In this document: positions 32,398 through 42,654 of the stretch, piece after piece
Layout: every line of letters begins with the position of its first letter
How positions within the stretch are numbered: the first letter of the stretch is position 1
Program-made: the position numbers and the translations under genes
Notes under the pieces: model-generated
Told to the model about the DNA's origin: nothing
Database searches by the model: none
The model's input: only the letters and a program-made list of their open reading frames with translations
NCBI GenBank assembly: GCA_016285455.1
Contig: JAEEQS010000010.1
Span: 1-64,000 of the forward strand
Origin: Bacteroidales bacterium
Lineage (GTDB): Bacteria; Bacteroidota; Bacteroidia; Bacteroidales; UBA932
Reading direction: 5' to 3'
Length of the DNA stretch: 64,000 nt

Positions 32398-33297
32398 CTA
32401 TTCTGAAAGTTCTTTAAGAGCTTTCTCAGCGATTTTCTTGTACTGCGGATCGGTAGTCTTTGAAAGCAGCTTGTAATACTCGAGAGCTTTTGCCTTGTCT
32501 TTCTTAAGCTCATAAGTATAAGCGATGTTGTTGATTACAACAGGATCTTCCGGATCTATCTTGTGAACCTTGAGGAAGTTTGCCAGGGCTCCGTCAATGT
32601 CTCCTGCAGTGTAAGCAATTACAGCTTTGTCGTTGAGGAAAATAACATTGTTCGGATAAAACTCCAGAACCAGGTCTGCAATCCGGTCGGCAAGGTTCAA
32701 GTTTTGTTCAAACACTTCCGAGAAATATCCCTGGAACGTGCTAAACAATTCAGCCTGACCGTCTCCCACCTTTTCGTCAAAGGTCCAGAGCCAGTTGTTC
32801 TTGTTTGCCACGGAGCGTTTCAGAATATCAGAAAGCACTGCTATAAAGTCATCGTCCTCATAGAAACTCATTACCATATATGCCTTTCCAAACCACAGGT
32901 CAAGCCTGTCTGGATGTTTTTCAACTCCTTTTCCCAAAACATCTATGGACTTGTCTATCCATTCCATATCAACATCCAGCTTGCTGTACATATAATACTC
33001 CTTGCCAGTAGAGTCCACCGTAACAAACACTTCTTCATCTTCAGGCTTTTCCGCAGAAATAATTACGACCTCCTTTTCTGCCCTGAGCGTGTAAAGATTT
33101 GAATATAAGGCACATATTTGAGCATCCTGAGGATAGAGCTTTTCCCATTCGCCGATAATATTTTTAACAGAAGCAGAATCTTTTTCCTGCATTGCGCTTG
33201 TGAATCTGTCATAAAGTTCCTGCCTTGTCTGCGCTATGCAAACACTTGAAAATAAAAATGCCGCAGCGGCAAACAATAAAAACTTTGTTCTGTTCAT
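32398..33297 (-). CDS. Periplasmic TPR protein
   Basis: A 299-residue protein with a signal peptide (ending VCIAQ, about residue 22). The C-terminal half has tetratricopeptide repeats (DKAVIAYTAGDIDGALANFL, then NNIAYTYELKKDKAKALEYY). It probably serves as a protein-interaction scaffold in the periplasm. Leftward transcription, upstream of the fimbrillin-like genes. Confidence 0.7.
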   Translation of the reverse strand: MNRTKFLLFAAAAFLFSSVCIAQTRQELYDRFTSAMQEKDSASVKNIIGEWEKLYPQDAQICALYSNLYTLRAEKEVVIISAEKPEDEEVFVTVDSTGKEYYMYSKLDVDMEWIDKSIDVLGKGVEKHPDRLDLWFGKAYMVMSFYEDDDFIAVLSDILKRSVANKNNWLWTFDEKVGDGQAELFSTFQGYFSEVFEQNLNLADRIADLVLEFYPNNVIFLNDKAVIAYTAGDIDGALANFLKVHKIDPEDPVVINNIAYTYELKKDKAKALEYYKLLSKTTDPQYKKIAEKALKELSE

Positions 33298-33346
33298 AAT
33301 GATATCCCGTGTTGTTTTTCAGAAAGTAAAATTACAATAAATCTAT

Positions 33347-33354
33347 TAACTTTG
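33347..33354 (+). promoter_or_regulatory. -7 box for the 33377 gene
   Basis: TAACTTTG 22 bases before the start codon fits TAnnTTTG. Confidence 0.5.
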
Positions 33355-33376
33355 GGAAAACAAAAGCAACGTTTCT

Positions 33377-33994
33377 ATGAAAAGGTTTTTCCTTATATGC
33401 ATAGCTCTGTGTTTTGCCCTGACGGCAGGAGCTCAGAAAATAAAGACTGCTTACCTTGCTCCAGACGGGGCGGACCAGACGATTTTTTACTACAAAGTTC
33501 AATACAGCACAGATCTAAACGTTCATCTTTACCGCAAAGACGGAAAGCTGATGCTCAATCTCTCCCATCCGCACGTAAAACGTCCGGAAAAGATTGTCAG
33601 ATTGCTTAACCCGGACGGAACCCTGGAACCCCTGCCGGATACTCTTAGGGGAAAGGCAAAGGATTATGTAGATAGAGTTGTGTTTGTGGATGATTCCGTT
33701 GAAGTTACGGTAAGGCGGATGATAAAGCATATGAATACGCGCAAGTTAAAGCCTTACTACGATAACAAATACAAAGACAACGAAATACAGCCAACAGGAG
33801 GATCTTTCTGGGAACTGCTGTTCCTGGACAAAAAAGACAAAGAACATCACAGCGGAGGCCGCTTCTATGTTAATTCAGAGAAGCTGCAGAAAGAAATAGA
33901 TTCTTATATGGAAGTAATCCGCGGAATTACCTTATACCTTTTGTCTGTTGACGTAAAGTATTGTCCCCAGGAAGGAGATTCCGGAAAATTTTAG
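33377..33994 (+). CDS. Secreted hypothetical protein
   Basis: A 205-residue protein with a signal peptide (about residues 1-19, ending TAGAQ). The mature part is beta-rich and charged with no family I can name with confidence. Its stop overlaps the stop of the convergent dipeptidase gene by four bases. Confidence 0.6.
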   Translation: MKRFFLICIALCFALTAGAQKIKTAYLAPDGADQTIFYYKVQYSTDLNVHLYRKDGKLMLNLSHPHVKRPEKIVRLLNPDGTLEPLPDTLRGKAKDYVDRVVFVDDSVEVTVRRMIKHMNTRKLKPYYDNKYKDNEIQPTGGSFWELLFLDKKDKEHHSGGRFYVNSEKLQKEIDSYMEVIRGITLYLLSVDVKYCPQEGDSGKF

Positions 33995-35337
33995 TAGTAC
34001 TTGTAGAACAGGGCGATTGACTCCATTCCCCCGAAGAACTGCTTGAGCAGGTAGCTTTCGTTAGGGGAGTGGATGGTGTCTCTTTCAAGCCCGAATCCCA
34101 TAAGTAGAGGATCTGTGCCCAGAATCTTCTGCATATCTGCCAGAACGGCGATGCTTCCGCCGCCGCGGCTTGGAACAGGCTCTATTCCCAAAACTTCTGT
34201 CATAGCCTTGGAGGCAGCCTGGAAAGCAGGAGATGTGATAGGAATCAGGAATCCGTTTCCGCCTTCCTTTTCTTCTACCTTCACTTTCACGTATTTTGGA
34301 GCAATAGAAAGGAAGTGCTGCTTGAATAGCTTGGTAATCTTGGCGCTGTCCTGGTTAGGAACAAGTCTCATAGATATCTTGGCGTGAGCCGTGGAAGGAA
34401 GCACGGTCTTGGCGCCTTCTCCGGTGTAGCCGCCCCAGATGCCGCAAACATCCAGGCAAGGCCTTATACCGGTCCTTTCCATAGTAGTGTAGCCCTTTTC
34501 TCCCTTTACCTCAGCGATGCCGAGGAATTTCTTGTACTCCTTCAGATTGAAAGGAGCTCTCGCGAGCTGGGCGCGGTCTGCCTTGCTGAGGTTGACAACA
34601 TCGTCGTAGAAGCCTTTCACCTTCACCTTGCCGTTTTTGTCTATCAGGCTTGAAATCATATCGCAGAGCACATTGATAGGATTTGCTACAGCTCCGCCGT
34701 AATGGCCGGAGTGGAGGTCTTTGTTAGGGCCGGTGACAGTAACTTCCAGATAGGCAAGGCCTCTCATTCCGCAGTTGATGGAAGGGACTTTCTCGCTGAT
34801 CATAGTGGTATCGGAGACAAGGATCACGTCGCTGGCAAGCATCTTCTTGTTCTTCTTTACCCAGGCCGGAAGAGAAGGACTTCCGATTTCCTCTTCTCCC
34901 TCAAAGATGAACTTTACGTTATGCTTGAGCTGCTTGGTCTTAACCAGATATTCAAAGGCCTTGATGTGCATAAAGAGCTGGCCCTTATCGTCGTTGGCGC
35001 CTCTTCCCCAGATGGCCCCGTCGTGAATTTCAGGCTCGAAAGGATCTGACTTCCACATCTCCAGCGGCTCTGCAGGCTGCACGTCATAATGGCCGTAAAC
35101 CATTACTGTCTTGGCTTTAGGGTCTACAATCTTCTGGCCGAAGACTACCGGGTTGCCTGCTGTAGGGTAGACGTCTGCCTTGTCTGCTCCCGCCTTTTTC
35201 AGAAGCTCCACAAGCCTTTTGGCACACTTCAGCATATCTGGTTTATGCTCTTTCTTTGCGCTGATAGACTGGATTCTCATCAAAGAGAAAAGCTCGTCAA
35301 AGAACCTTTCCTTGTTCTGCTCGATGTATTGTTTCAT
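33991..35337 (-). CDS. M20-family dipeptidase
   Basis: A 448-residue cytoplasmic metallopeptidase. Zinc-ligand motifs are present: VMVYGHYDVQP near residue 80, RGANDDKG, and EGEEEIGS near 149. A dimerisation domain lies in the middle. It hydrolyses dipeptides or related N-acyl amino acids. The length is normal for the family. It follows the DUF5686 gene by 31 bases, but probably serves general peptide catabolism rather than the lipid operon. Confidence 0.88.
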   Translation of the reverse strand: MKQYIEQNKERFFDELFSLMRIQSISAKKEHKPDMLKCAKRLVELLKKAGADKADVYPTAGNPVVFGQKIVDPKAKTVMVYGHYDVQPAEPLEMWKSDPFEPEIHDGAIWGRGANDDKGQLFMHIKAFEYLVKTKQLKHNVKFIFEGEEEIGSPSLPAWVKKNKKMLASDVILVSDTTMISEKVPSINCGMRGLAYLEVTVTGPNKDLHSGHYGGAVANPINVLCDMISSLIDKNGKVKVKGFYDDVVNLSKADRAQLARAPFNLKEYKKFLGIAEVKGEKGYTTMERTGIRPCLDVCGIWGGYTGEGAKTVLPSTAHAKISMRLVPNQDSAKITKLFKQHFLSIAPKYVKVKVEEKEGGNGFLIPITSPAFQAASKAMTEVLGIEPVPSRGGGSIAVLADMQKILGTDPLLMGFGLERDTIHSPNESYLLKQFFGGMESIALFYKYY

Positions 35338-35368
35338 ATCTTATTCGTTTTTTGTAATTCTCAGCGAT

Positions 35369-37990
35369 TTAGAAGCTCCACTCAAAGCCGAAGTTGACGG
35401 CGGCATGGTGCTTGGTGCGGACTTTGACTCCGTCTATGATCTTGTTGCGGTGAGTCATTCTCCAGAAGACATCTACGCGGAAGACTCTGAGGATGTTGGT
35501 TACGCCAACGCCCATTTCTATGTATGGCTTTCTGAGGGAGCTCATGCCTTCAGGGAAGAGCATAGGGGCTTCCATTCCTTCATACTTTTGTCCGGGGCCG
35601 GTTCCGGGAATTGGGCTTAGAGGGTTGCCTATTTTGCCGTCTGTGATGCCGTTGTTTGCCTTGGAAAGGGTTCCGTAGCCGGCTTTCAGGGTAAACACCT
35701 CTCTCCACTGAAGACGTTTCATAAGCGGAATCTTTCCAAGGAAGAATCCCTTGAAGTTATGCTCGTAGAACAAAGTGGCCCAGGTGTCGGAAGCAAACTC
35801 GTAGAAGTCCATGCAGGCAAAGGAGCTCTTGTCCAGGAAATAAGTTCCGTTTCCTTCGTGGAGCTTGAGAAGCGGGTATGGAACTTTTCCTATGATCTTT
35901 CCGCTGGTAAGATGGAAGGTGGAAGTTCCAGCCGGAGGAAGCGGCAGGGTATAGTCTACGGTAGCCTCAGCGCGGAAATAGCCAAAGTCGTTGTCTGCAA
36001 AGCCCTTTACTCCGCCAATCAGGTCTATCGTTACAATTGGGTAGTGAGTCAGCACGTAGATCTTGTCAAAGGTTCCGCGGGTAACCGTCTCATCCCAGGA
36101 GAATCTTGCAGAATAATGTATCTGGTTAGAAGCCACGCTGGTAACGTGTGTGCTGTCTGGCGTGAACATAGGCACGTAGCGGTTGGAGTAGATGCGGCGG
36201 CCTTCTATGGATATGCTGTTGTTGAAGCCCTCGTTCCATTCGTGAACATATCCAAGGGTATATTCGTTCACCGGACTGATTCTTTCGCTGTTGCCTTTGT
36301 TGAGCAAAGAGGACATAATGTTGGCTTCTGTGAGGGCGTCTGCGCCCCTTCCCATCTGCACCATATCCCTGGAAGCGCCGACTATAATCTTTCTGGTAGG
36401 CATATTGGAGAACATATATTCAGCCATAAGCCTTCCCTTGAATTTCTTGTCTTTGGTTCCGTAGGCTATGTGACCGGAGAGCCTGATTTTCTTTGAAAAG
36501 TCTTCTGTGGTCCTTCCTCCGAACTGGAATCTGGCGCCCTCCAGATTGTTGAAACTGAATAGTTTGAAATATGGGCCCACTCCAAAGTAGTCGAAGTTGT
36601 AATAACCGTTTACAAAGGTGTTTACAATAGTGTAAAGATTGCGGTACAGCGGCACGTTCTTGATGGAGTCCACCATCTTGTAGATATTGCTTTCTTTCTG
36701 GCTGAGGGCGTATGGGCGGTGCTGTTGCCAGTAGGCCTCGTCGTTGACAAGAGGATTTGCATTTGCCGTGGTAACGTTGCTCATAAGGCGGGCTACGCTG
36801 TCCGGCATAGGAGTGTCAAATCTCGGGTCCAGGTAGTCGCACTGCCTTCTGCCCAGGAAAGACATCAGCTTGGATGAATCTCTCATCGTAATAGAAAAGT
36901 CTGCGTACATCCTGTCTTGTTTGAAGAACCAGAGGGAATCCCTTCCCTGATAAGAGCCTTTTCCGCCAACTATCTGGTATTCTGAATCCAGCACAAGGTC
37001 TCTAATCCAGTTTACGTTAGAGCCTTTCTTGAGTTTGACGTGTATTTCCCTAACGGCCCAATCTTGAGCGTCTATCCTCATCTCTCCGTCAAAGGTAGGG
37101 GAAGAAACCATCTTGGCAGGATGAAAACGTATATGGTAGGTTTTTCTTCCGTCTATGTTGAGGCTGTCTATCAGGAAATAGTCGTAGAAAACATTAGGGC
37201 CGCTTACAGGAGACGGAATCTGGATGTTGAACAGGTTGATGAAATCGTCGTAGAAATTAGTGCGGATGTGCATATTTCCAGTAAACTGGGCAAAGGTAGC
37301 CTCGTCCTTTACTCCGGAAATGCGGCTGGCGTTAATTATCTCCTTTGTTTGAGACGGGTCTTTCTGCCTGTAGAACATCGAGTTGTTTTCGGAGATCATT
37401 ATAGGCAGATAAGGCTGGCCGGAAACAACAGACGTGTCCATATAGTCGAACACAAACCCGAAGTTTTTCCTCAGAAGCTTGTTCTTTATCTGAGTATCTG
37501 CATTAACAAGGTCCAGTTCCATCTTGGTGTAGAGGCGGCACTGGTAGCGGTCTCGTTTTTCGGGATCGTTGAACTTCTTGTTGTTCTCTATGTTAGACAG
37601 AATCCAGCGGATGTAGCGGTAGTCTGGTTTTACCACAATCTGGCTGAGGAGATTCTCCTCTATCTTGAGGGCAAAGTCTATCTGGTTGAACGCTCCTTTT
37701 TTAACAACCTTTTCCTGGGCTGTGTAGCTTACATATTCAACCCTGAGCAGTTCCAGGTCCAGATTTCTGGTTTCCAGCGTGTAGTATCCGTCGTCGTCTG
37801 TGGAGACTCCGGTGGTGGTGCCTTTGAAATAGACGTTGGCAAACGGGAGGCCTTCTCCGGTATCGGCATCGGTGACACGGCCTTTTACTCTGGTGCTCTG
37901 GGCGTTGGCAACAGACGGCAAAAGGAGAAGAGCCGCCAGCATAAAAGCCGGCAGAAGCTTAATTAATCCCCGTTTTTGCAGTTGCCGCAT
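35369..37990 (-). CDS. DUF5686 outer-membrane protein with CarboxypepD-regulatory domain
   Basis: An 873-residue protein. Signal peptide (ending VANAQ, about residue 30), then a carboxypeptidase-regulatory-like domain (VKGRVTDADTGEGLPFANVY), then a long beta-rich part matching the DUF5686 family and ending in a Phe-terminated strand (GFEWSF), so probably an outer-membrane barrel. Specific substrate unknown. It lies 12 bases behind the LolA-like gene and probably belongs to the same transcript as the lipid cluster. Confidence 0.82.
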   Translation of the reverse strand: MRQLQKRGLIKLLPAFMLAALLLLPSVANAQSTRVKGRVTDADTGEGLPFANVYFKGTTTGVSTDDDGYYTLETRNLDLELLRVEYVSYTAQEKVVKKGAFNQIDFALKIEENLLSQIVVKPDYRYIRWILSNIENNKKFNDPEKRDRYQCRLYTKMELDLVNADTQIKNKLLRKNFGFVFDYMDTSVVSGQPYLPIMISENNSMFYRQKDPSQTKEIINASRISGVKDEATFAQFTGNMHIRTNFYDDFINLFNIQIPSPVSGPNVFYDYFLIDSLNIDGRKTYHIRFHPAKMVSSPTFDGEMRIDAQDWAVREIHVKLKKGSNVNWIRDLVLDSEYQIVGGKGSYQGRDSLWFFKQDRMYADFSITMRDSSKLMSFLGRRQCDYLDPRFDTPMPDSVARLMSNVTTANANPLVNDEAYWQQHRPYALSQKESNIYKMVDSIKNVPLYRNLYTIVNTFVNGYYNFDYFGVGPYFKLFSFNNLEGARFQFGGRTTEDFSKKIRLSGHIAYGTKDKKFKGRLMAEYMFSNMPTRKIIVGASRDMVQMGRGADALTEANIMSSLLNKGNSERISPVNEYTLGYVHEWNEGFNNSISIEGRRIYSNRYVPMFTPDSTHVTSVASNQIHYSARFSWDETVTRGTFDKIYVLTHYPIVTIDLIGGVKGFADNDFGYFRAEATVDYTLPLPPAGTSTFHLTSGKIIGKVPYPLLKLHEGNGTYFLDKSSFACMDFYEFASDTWATLFYEHNFKGFFLGKIPLMKRLQWREVFTLKAGYGTLSKANNGITDGKIGNPLSPIPGTGPGQKYEGMEAPMLFPEGMSSLRKPYIEMGVGVTNILRVFRVDVFWRMTHRNKIIDGVKVRTKHHAAVNFGFEWSF

Positions 37991-38002
37991 TGCTCTGATT
38001 TA

Positions 38003-38638
38003 TTAGTAGTTGAACAGTTCGTCCGGTATCATCGTGTTGAACTCCTTGTCCAGGGTGTTCCAGGTGGTTGTATTCCCGTTTTTCTCCGTAAGGGTGAAGA
38101 CGCAAAGGGAAAGATCTTTCTTGCTGTAAGATGCTGTAAGATGGTTCCATCTTCCCTTGGCGTGCTTTGCCACGTTCATTTCAAACACATAGTACTTGTC
38201 GGAGACAGTCATCTTTATGTCTGACTTGTTGATTTCCGCGGCTTTTTCAAGCTGGCCCTTGATGCAGTAAATCAGGGTTCCGCGGAGAATCTTCATATTG
38301 TGGTCTGTCTTGGTGTTGAAGACGTTGCGGGTTCCGCCGTTTATCATCGTAACCTTATCTCCGTTTATGATCAACTGGTTTTCCTTGTCTTTATGTTTTA
38401 CCCTGTCGTGGACAAGCTGCATAGAAAGCTTTTCGGTAGAGCGCACAAAGTACATCTTGCCCTTGCTCTCCACGTTCTTCTTCATTCCCTTCATAGTCTT
38501 TACCTGCGTGCAGCTGGAGGTTACGGTCTTGTATGTCTCGTTCTTCTTGAGAATATCGGCCAGAACTTTTTCCTTGCTCTGCCCCAGAGCGGCTATGCAT
38601 GTCAAAAGACAGCAGGAAATCAAAACAAATTTTCTCAT
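38003..38638 (-). CDS. LolA-like outer-membrane lipid/lipoprotein carrier
   Basis: A 211-residue protein with a signal peptide (ending AALGQ, about residue 20). The domain (CTQVKTMKGMKKNVESKGKM, then LIINGDKVTMINGG) fits the LolA/LolB half-barrel fold that shuttles lipids through the periplasm. In this operon it is likely a dedicated carrier for the product made upstream rather than the housekeeping LolA. It lies 12 bases after the oxidoreductase gene. Confidence 0.75.
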   Translation of the reverse strand: MRKFVLISCCLLTCIAALGQSKEKVLADILKKNETYKTVTSSCTQVKTMKGMKKNVESKGKMYFVRSTEKLSMQLVHDRVKHKDKENQLIINGDKVTMINGGTRNVFNTKTDHNMKILRGTLIYCIKGQLEKAAEINKSDIKMTVSDKYYVFEMNVAKHAKGRWNHLTASYSKKDLSLCVFTLTEKNGNTTTWNTLDKEFNTMIPDELFNY

Positions 38639-38650
38639 AACAGCACAAAG

Positions 38651-40144
38651 TTACTCCAAAAACGGTACCACCGTCTCTTTTCCCAAAATTTCTGAGCAGG
38701 TAAGAAGGGAAGTCAGAGAAACTCCCAGTATTCCGTGAAGGTTGAGGTTCTGTCCGGTAAAGAAAAGATTCTGGAAAGGAGTTTTGGGAGTAAGGAGCGT
38801 TCTGGTAGGGTCTTTGAAGTCTTTTCTTATGCCGTAGGCGGTGCCCTTGACGGCTCCGGTATAGTTCAGATATGTAAGAGGAGTGCTGGTGTAGCAGGCC
38901 TCAACCGCATCGCTGAGATTGGGGAAACAATTCTGTGCCAGGGCTATGCACTCTTCTGCCTTTTTAGCCTTGAAGGCTCTGTATTCTTCTCCGCGATGAT
39001 TAGGTATGGTGTCTTTCCACCTGCTGACCTCTGAAAAGCTCATTGGAGTCAGAATGTCCATCTGGGTGGCAAAGGATCCGCTTTGCGGCACTTGCTGGCT
39101 TATCAGAATTCCGCAAACCGGCTTTTTTTCTGTGTTTAGGGCAATGTCCCATACCGAATCCGTTTCAGGAGAATAATAGTAAATATTGCGGTTCAGGTAA
39201 GGAATTCTGCCTTCCTTGAGCTTGAGATTCACAGTAAAGAAGCCGCAAGTCTGTTCCAGGGAATTGATGCGGCGGCGGAAAATCGGCCGGATATTTGGAC
39301 TGTCTTTTAGAAGTTCAAGAGTAAGCTGAGGACTTAGGCCCGAGACAAAAAGATTGCCCTCAATTTTCTCGGAAGAGCCGTTGTGAAGGATGGTTGCGCC
39401 GCAGATTCGTCCGTCTTTTTCTTCCAGGGAAACTACCTCAGCCCTTGAGAGAACCGTTCCGCCCATTTTCCTGATGCCCTCCGCAAGGGTGTCCGCTATC
39501 AGGGAACCTCTGCCTTTTAGCTTCCAGGCGCTTTGGATAAAGGAGCTGTTGATCTGGGCGAATGTATAAAGCGGAAGGCTTTCCGAGCACAGTTCCAGCT
39601 TCAGAGAAGATGCGCTCACAATATCTGTCAGAAGCTTATTTCTCAGAGTGTCAGACAGATACTTGTAGGCACTTTGCTCGAAAAGGGAGTTGAATGTGTA
39701 AAAACCTTCTTTGTCTTCAAGAATAGGCTTTGCTATTCCCTTGCCAACTTTTTCCAGGAATGAAGAATAGCTTTTCAGCCTTTCTCTGCAGCGGGGAAAG
39801 CTTGCGGAAAGCTGGTCTGCAAATCTTTCGTATCCGTTGGCCTGCAGATAGCTTTTGTCTTTGAAGAACACTTGGTCAAACCCGTCTGTATCCAGCTGGT
39901 GCCAAGGAAGATCCATAAGTCCAAGATGGCTGAATATCTTTTCCAGAATCTGGCCTTTGCCTAAAGCTCCCACATAATGGAAACCAGTATCGAATTCGTC
40001 TTTTCCCCTTCGGAAACTCTGGAGACAGCCTCCAAGTGCGGCGTTCTTTTCCAGAACGCAAACGTTCATACCGCATTTAGAGAGTATGAAGCCGCATTCC
40101 AGCCCTCCCAGGCCGCTGCCTAATATGACTGCGTCGAATTTCAT
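38651..40144 (-). CDS. CrtI/retinol-saturase-like FAD oxidoreductase
   Basis: A 497-residue protein with an N-terminal dinucleotide-binding fold (VILGSGLGGLECGFILSKCG) followed by LGGCLQSF and a C-terminal FTGQNLNLHG segment, the layout of phytoene desaturases and all-trans-retinol 13,14-reductases. It would oxidise or reduce a lipid or polyene chain. Its start overlaps the MMPL gene stop by four bases (ATGA-type), so translation is coupled. Lipid substrate inferred from neighbours. Confidence 0.78.
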   Translation of the reverse strand: MKFDAVILGSGLGGLECGFILSKCGMNVCVLEKNAALGGCLQSFRRGKDEFDTGFHYVGALGKGQILEKIFSHLGLMDLPWHQLDTDGFDQVFFKDKSYLQANGYERFADQLSASFPRCRERLKSYSSFLEKVGKGIAKPILEDKEGFYTFNSLFEQSAYKYLSDTLRNKLLTDIVSASSLKLELCSESLPLYTFAQINSSFIQSAWKLKGRGSLIADTLAEGIRKMGGTVLSRAEVVSLEEKDGRICGATILHNGSSEKIEGNLFVSGLSPQLTLELLKDSPNIRPIFRRRINSLEQTCGFFTVNLKLKEGRIPYLNRNIYYYSPETDSVWDIALNTEKKPVCGILISQQVPQSGSFATQMDILTPMSFSEVSRWKDTIPNHRGEEYRAFKAKKAEECIALAQNCFPNLSDAVEACYTSTPLTYLNYTGAVKGTAYGIRKDFKDPTRTLLTPKTPFQNLFFTGQNLNLHGILGVSLTSLLTCSEILGKETVVPFLE

Positions 40145-42654
40145 TTATGTCTGAAAGCCTCCCACTTGTAGAACAGGTAAGGCTGCAGGGTGAAGGTTAT
40201 CACGATGGTGGAAATCATTCCGGCCAGGGTGGAAAGACCGATGGAGGAAATAGCCGGATGCACCGCAAACAGCAGGCTGGAAACAGCCAGGATCAGCATA
40301 ACGGCTGAGAAGAAAATGGCGCTGCGGTGGTAGCGGAGAAGCTCGTTCCTTTCCTTTCCCTTGATCAGGCCGTCCATCACGAATATGCTGTAGTCCACTC
40401 CCATACCAAAGATGAAGGTGGATATTACCATATTGATCAGGTTGAACTCCATATTGAAAAGCCGCATAAAGCCAAGCACCATAAACCAGCTCATAAACAT
40501 AGGCAGGAAGGCTATCAGAGCGTGGATGATATTCCTGAACGCCAGCAGCAGAATCACCAGAACAAAAATGGAAGAAATCAGAAGCACGGTGTTGAAGTCG
40601 CTCTCCATAATCTCCAGCATATTAGTGGTGTAAAATAGCGGGTCTATTACTATGATGCTTTCAGAAAGAGCCTTGTCTTTGTCCGGGCCTCCTTTAGCCA
40701 GGATTTCGGAAGCCTGCCACAGGCTGTCTTTGTCCTGAGCCTTGAGGGTGGTGAATGCCAGATAGGTTCCGTCTTCGTTACGCTCTATGAAATTGCCCAT
40801 TATCTCAGGCGGAACCCCTCCGTTGGAGAAGACATCAACCGGGCTGTATTCTTTGTCCAAAGCCTCGTAAAAAGGCTCAAACATATCCGCCTCAAATCCG
40901 TTCCTCTCTGCTGCCGCGGCGGTCATTTTCTTGACCTGTTTTTTCTTTTCAGGAGTGAAATATGAATTCCACTCAGCGATTCTTTCTCTCTGCGATGAAG
41001 ACGGCAGAAGAAGGTTGGAAGCCGAGTTGAAGGAAGCCAAAACTCCTTGTTCCTGAAGCTTCTGGCATTGCTCTGCCACAATAGCGTTCAGGGCAAGAGC
41101 ACTGTCCAGATCCTTGGAAAGCACAGCCACGTGCTTGGTTTGAAGCCCGCTCTGAAGTTTATTGTCGTACACCTTCTCGGCGGCAACAAGCTTAGGGTCG
41201 TCGTAGGCAAGGTGGAAAAGGTCCGTGTCAAAGTTTGCCCGCCCCCTGGTAAAGATTACGCTGAGGACAAACAGCAGGACTACCAGAATTATCACCCAGC
41301 TGTATTTGTGGTACGGACGGGTGGTTATCTTCTCAATAGCTTCAAAAGCTTTGTCGTTTTTCTTTCCCGTAGAATTTTTGAAGAATTGAGGCAGGAAGAA
41401 TATGGCGGCAAGCGTTGTTCCCACCATCACCAGAGAGGCCATAAGGCCAAAATCGCTGAGGAGAGAAGATTTTGTAAAGATCAGCCCCAGCAGGGAGCCT
41501 ACGGTTGTGATGCAGCCCAGGGCCACTGGCTTTGCCTGGTCTTTGATTACCTGCTCAACGGAGGCGATGTACTTGTGGTGGGTGATTATGTGTATGCAGT
41601 AGCTAAGCGCCACGCCTATGACTATGCAGCCTATGCCCAGGGCTATGAAAGACATCTCCTTCTGGATCAGCCACACTGCGGCTATTGCAGCCACCACTCC
41701 CCATACAAGCGGAAGCAGCATATACAGCAAAGTATCTTTTGTCCTGAAGCAATAGCCTATGATGAGTATGATGACAAAAAGAGCGAGGCTGACCGTAAGC
41801 ACCAGGTCTTTCTTGATTCTTCTTGCCGTATAGACGCTCTTTGTGGATTTGCCGCTGATGAGAACTTCAACCTGCGGGCAAACTTTGGAAAGCTCTTCCG
41901 CCTCGTCTTCAATCAGACCGATAAGCTTTGACCCGGACTTGCTGTCCATAGCCCTGAAAGCCGGAGACACCTGAGCCAGGGCAACGGTGCTGTCTGAACT
42001 CATCAGATGGAAATCTGTAAGCGTCATCTTTCCGCTTTCCTTGTGGGCGGAACCATCGGAGAGCCCTCCGCCGGCAGATGCCAGATTCTTCATTGCAATG
42101 CTGCGGAAAGACAGCGGATCTTTGCAGACAATGTCGTACCACATTCCGGAAGCGTCTTCCGCCAGCAAGTCTGCATTTGCCTGCATCAGGGAATCCAGAG
42201 ATTCCGCATTCAGCAAACCGTCCAGCGCCGGATAGAAAGTGCTGTCCAGAAAGCAAGGGGCGTTGTCCAGAATGAGAAAGGCTCCGTCTTCCAGAACGGA
42301 AGGGTCTATCCTGTTGAAGATTTCTTCAGCATAACCTTCTGTGTCGTGGGCTTTTAGAGAATCGCAGAGCCTGTCAGAGGCGGATATCAGGGTATCCGTC
42401 ATCTCTTGAGCGCTCATAGAACTGTCCGTTATGCATAACTCCACAAAAATTTTGTCTTTGACCTTGAGTTTGTCAAAGACATAGCGAACGCGGCTGTTTT
42501 CTTCTGTGGCAGGCAGGAGTTTTGTAATGTCTTCCTCATAGTACATCCGGCCGGCCAGAAAAGCCAGCAGGATGAAGCTGCCCAGGAGAGTTATGTAAAA
42601 GACCGCGCGCCTTTTCCTGAAGAAGCGGTAAACGGCCAGAGCCAGAGCGGTCAT
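40141..42654 (-). CDS. MMPL/RND-family lipid exporter
   Basis: An 837-residue inner-membrane protein. One N-terminal helix, a periplasmic domain, a five-helix block (about residues 280-420), a second periplasmic domain (about 470-680) and a second five-helix block at the C-terminus: the duplicated layout of MMPL exporters (GMGVDYSIFVMDGL in the last block). It probably exports the acyl product of the cluster. It abuts the ACP gene without any gap. Confidence 0.82.
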   Translation of the reverse strand: MTALALAVYRFFRKRRAVFYITLLGSFILLAFLAGRMYYEEDITKLLPATEENSRVRYVFDKLKVKDKIFVELCITDSSMSAQEMTDTLISASDRLCDSLKAHDTEGYAEEIFNRIDPSVLEDGAFLILDNAPCFLDSTFYPALDGLLNAESLDSLMQANADLLAEDASGMWYDIVCKDPLSFRSIAMKNLASAGGGLSDGSAHKESGKMTLTDFHLMSSDSTVALAQVSPAFRAMDSKSGSKLIGLIEDEAEELSKVCPQVEVLISGKSTKSVYTARRIKKDLVLTVSLALFVIILIIGYCFRTKDTLLYMLLPLVWGVVAAIAAVWLIQKEMSFIALGIGCIVIGVALSYCIHIITHHKYIASVEQVIKDQAKPVALGCITTVGSLLGLIFTKSSLLSDFGLMASLVMVGTTLAAIFFLPQFFKNSTGKKNDKAFEAIEKITTRPYHKYSWVIILVVLLFVLSVIFTRGRANFDTDLFHLAYDDPKLVAAEKVYDNKLQSGLQTKHVAVLSKDLDSALALNAIVAEQCQKLQEQGVLASFNSASNLLLPSSSQRERIAEWNSYFTPEKKKQVKKMTAAAAERNGFEADMFEPFYEALDKEYSPVDVFSNGGVPPEIMGNFIERNEDGTYLAFTTLKAQDKDSLWQASEILAKGGPDKDKALSESIIVIDPLFYTTNMLEIMESDFNTVLLISSIFVLVILLLAFRNIIHALIAFLPMFMSWFMVLGFMRLFNMEFNLINMVISTFIFGMGVDYSIFVMDGLIKGKERNELLRYHRSAIFFSAVMLILAVSSLLFAVHPAISSIGLSTLAGMISTIVITFTLQPYLFYKWEAFRHK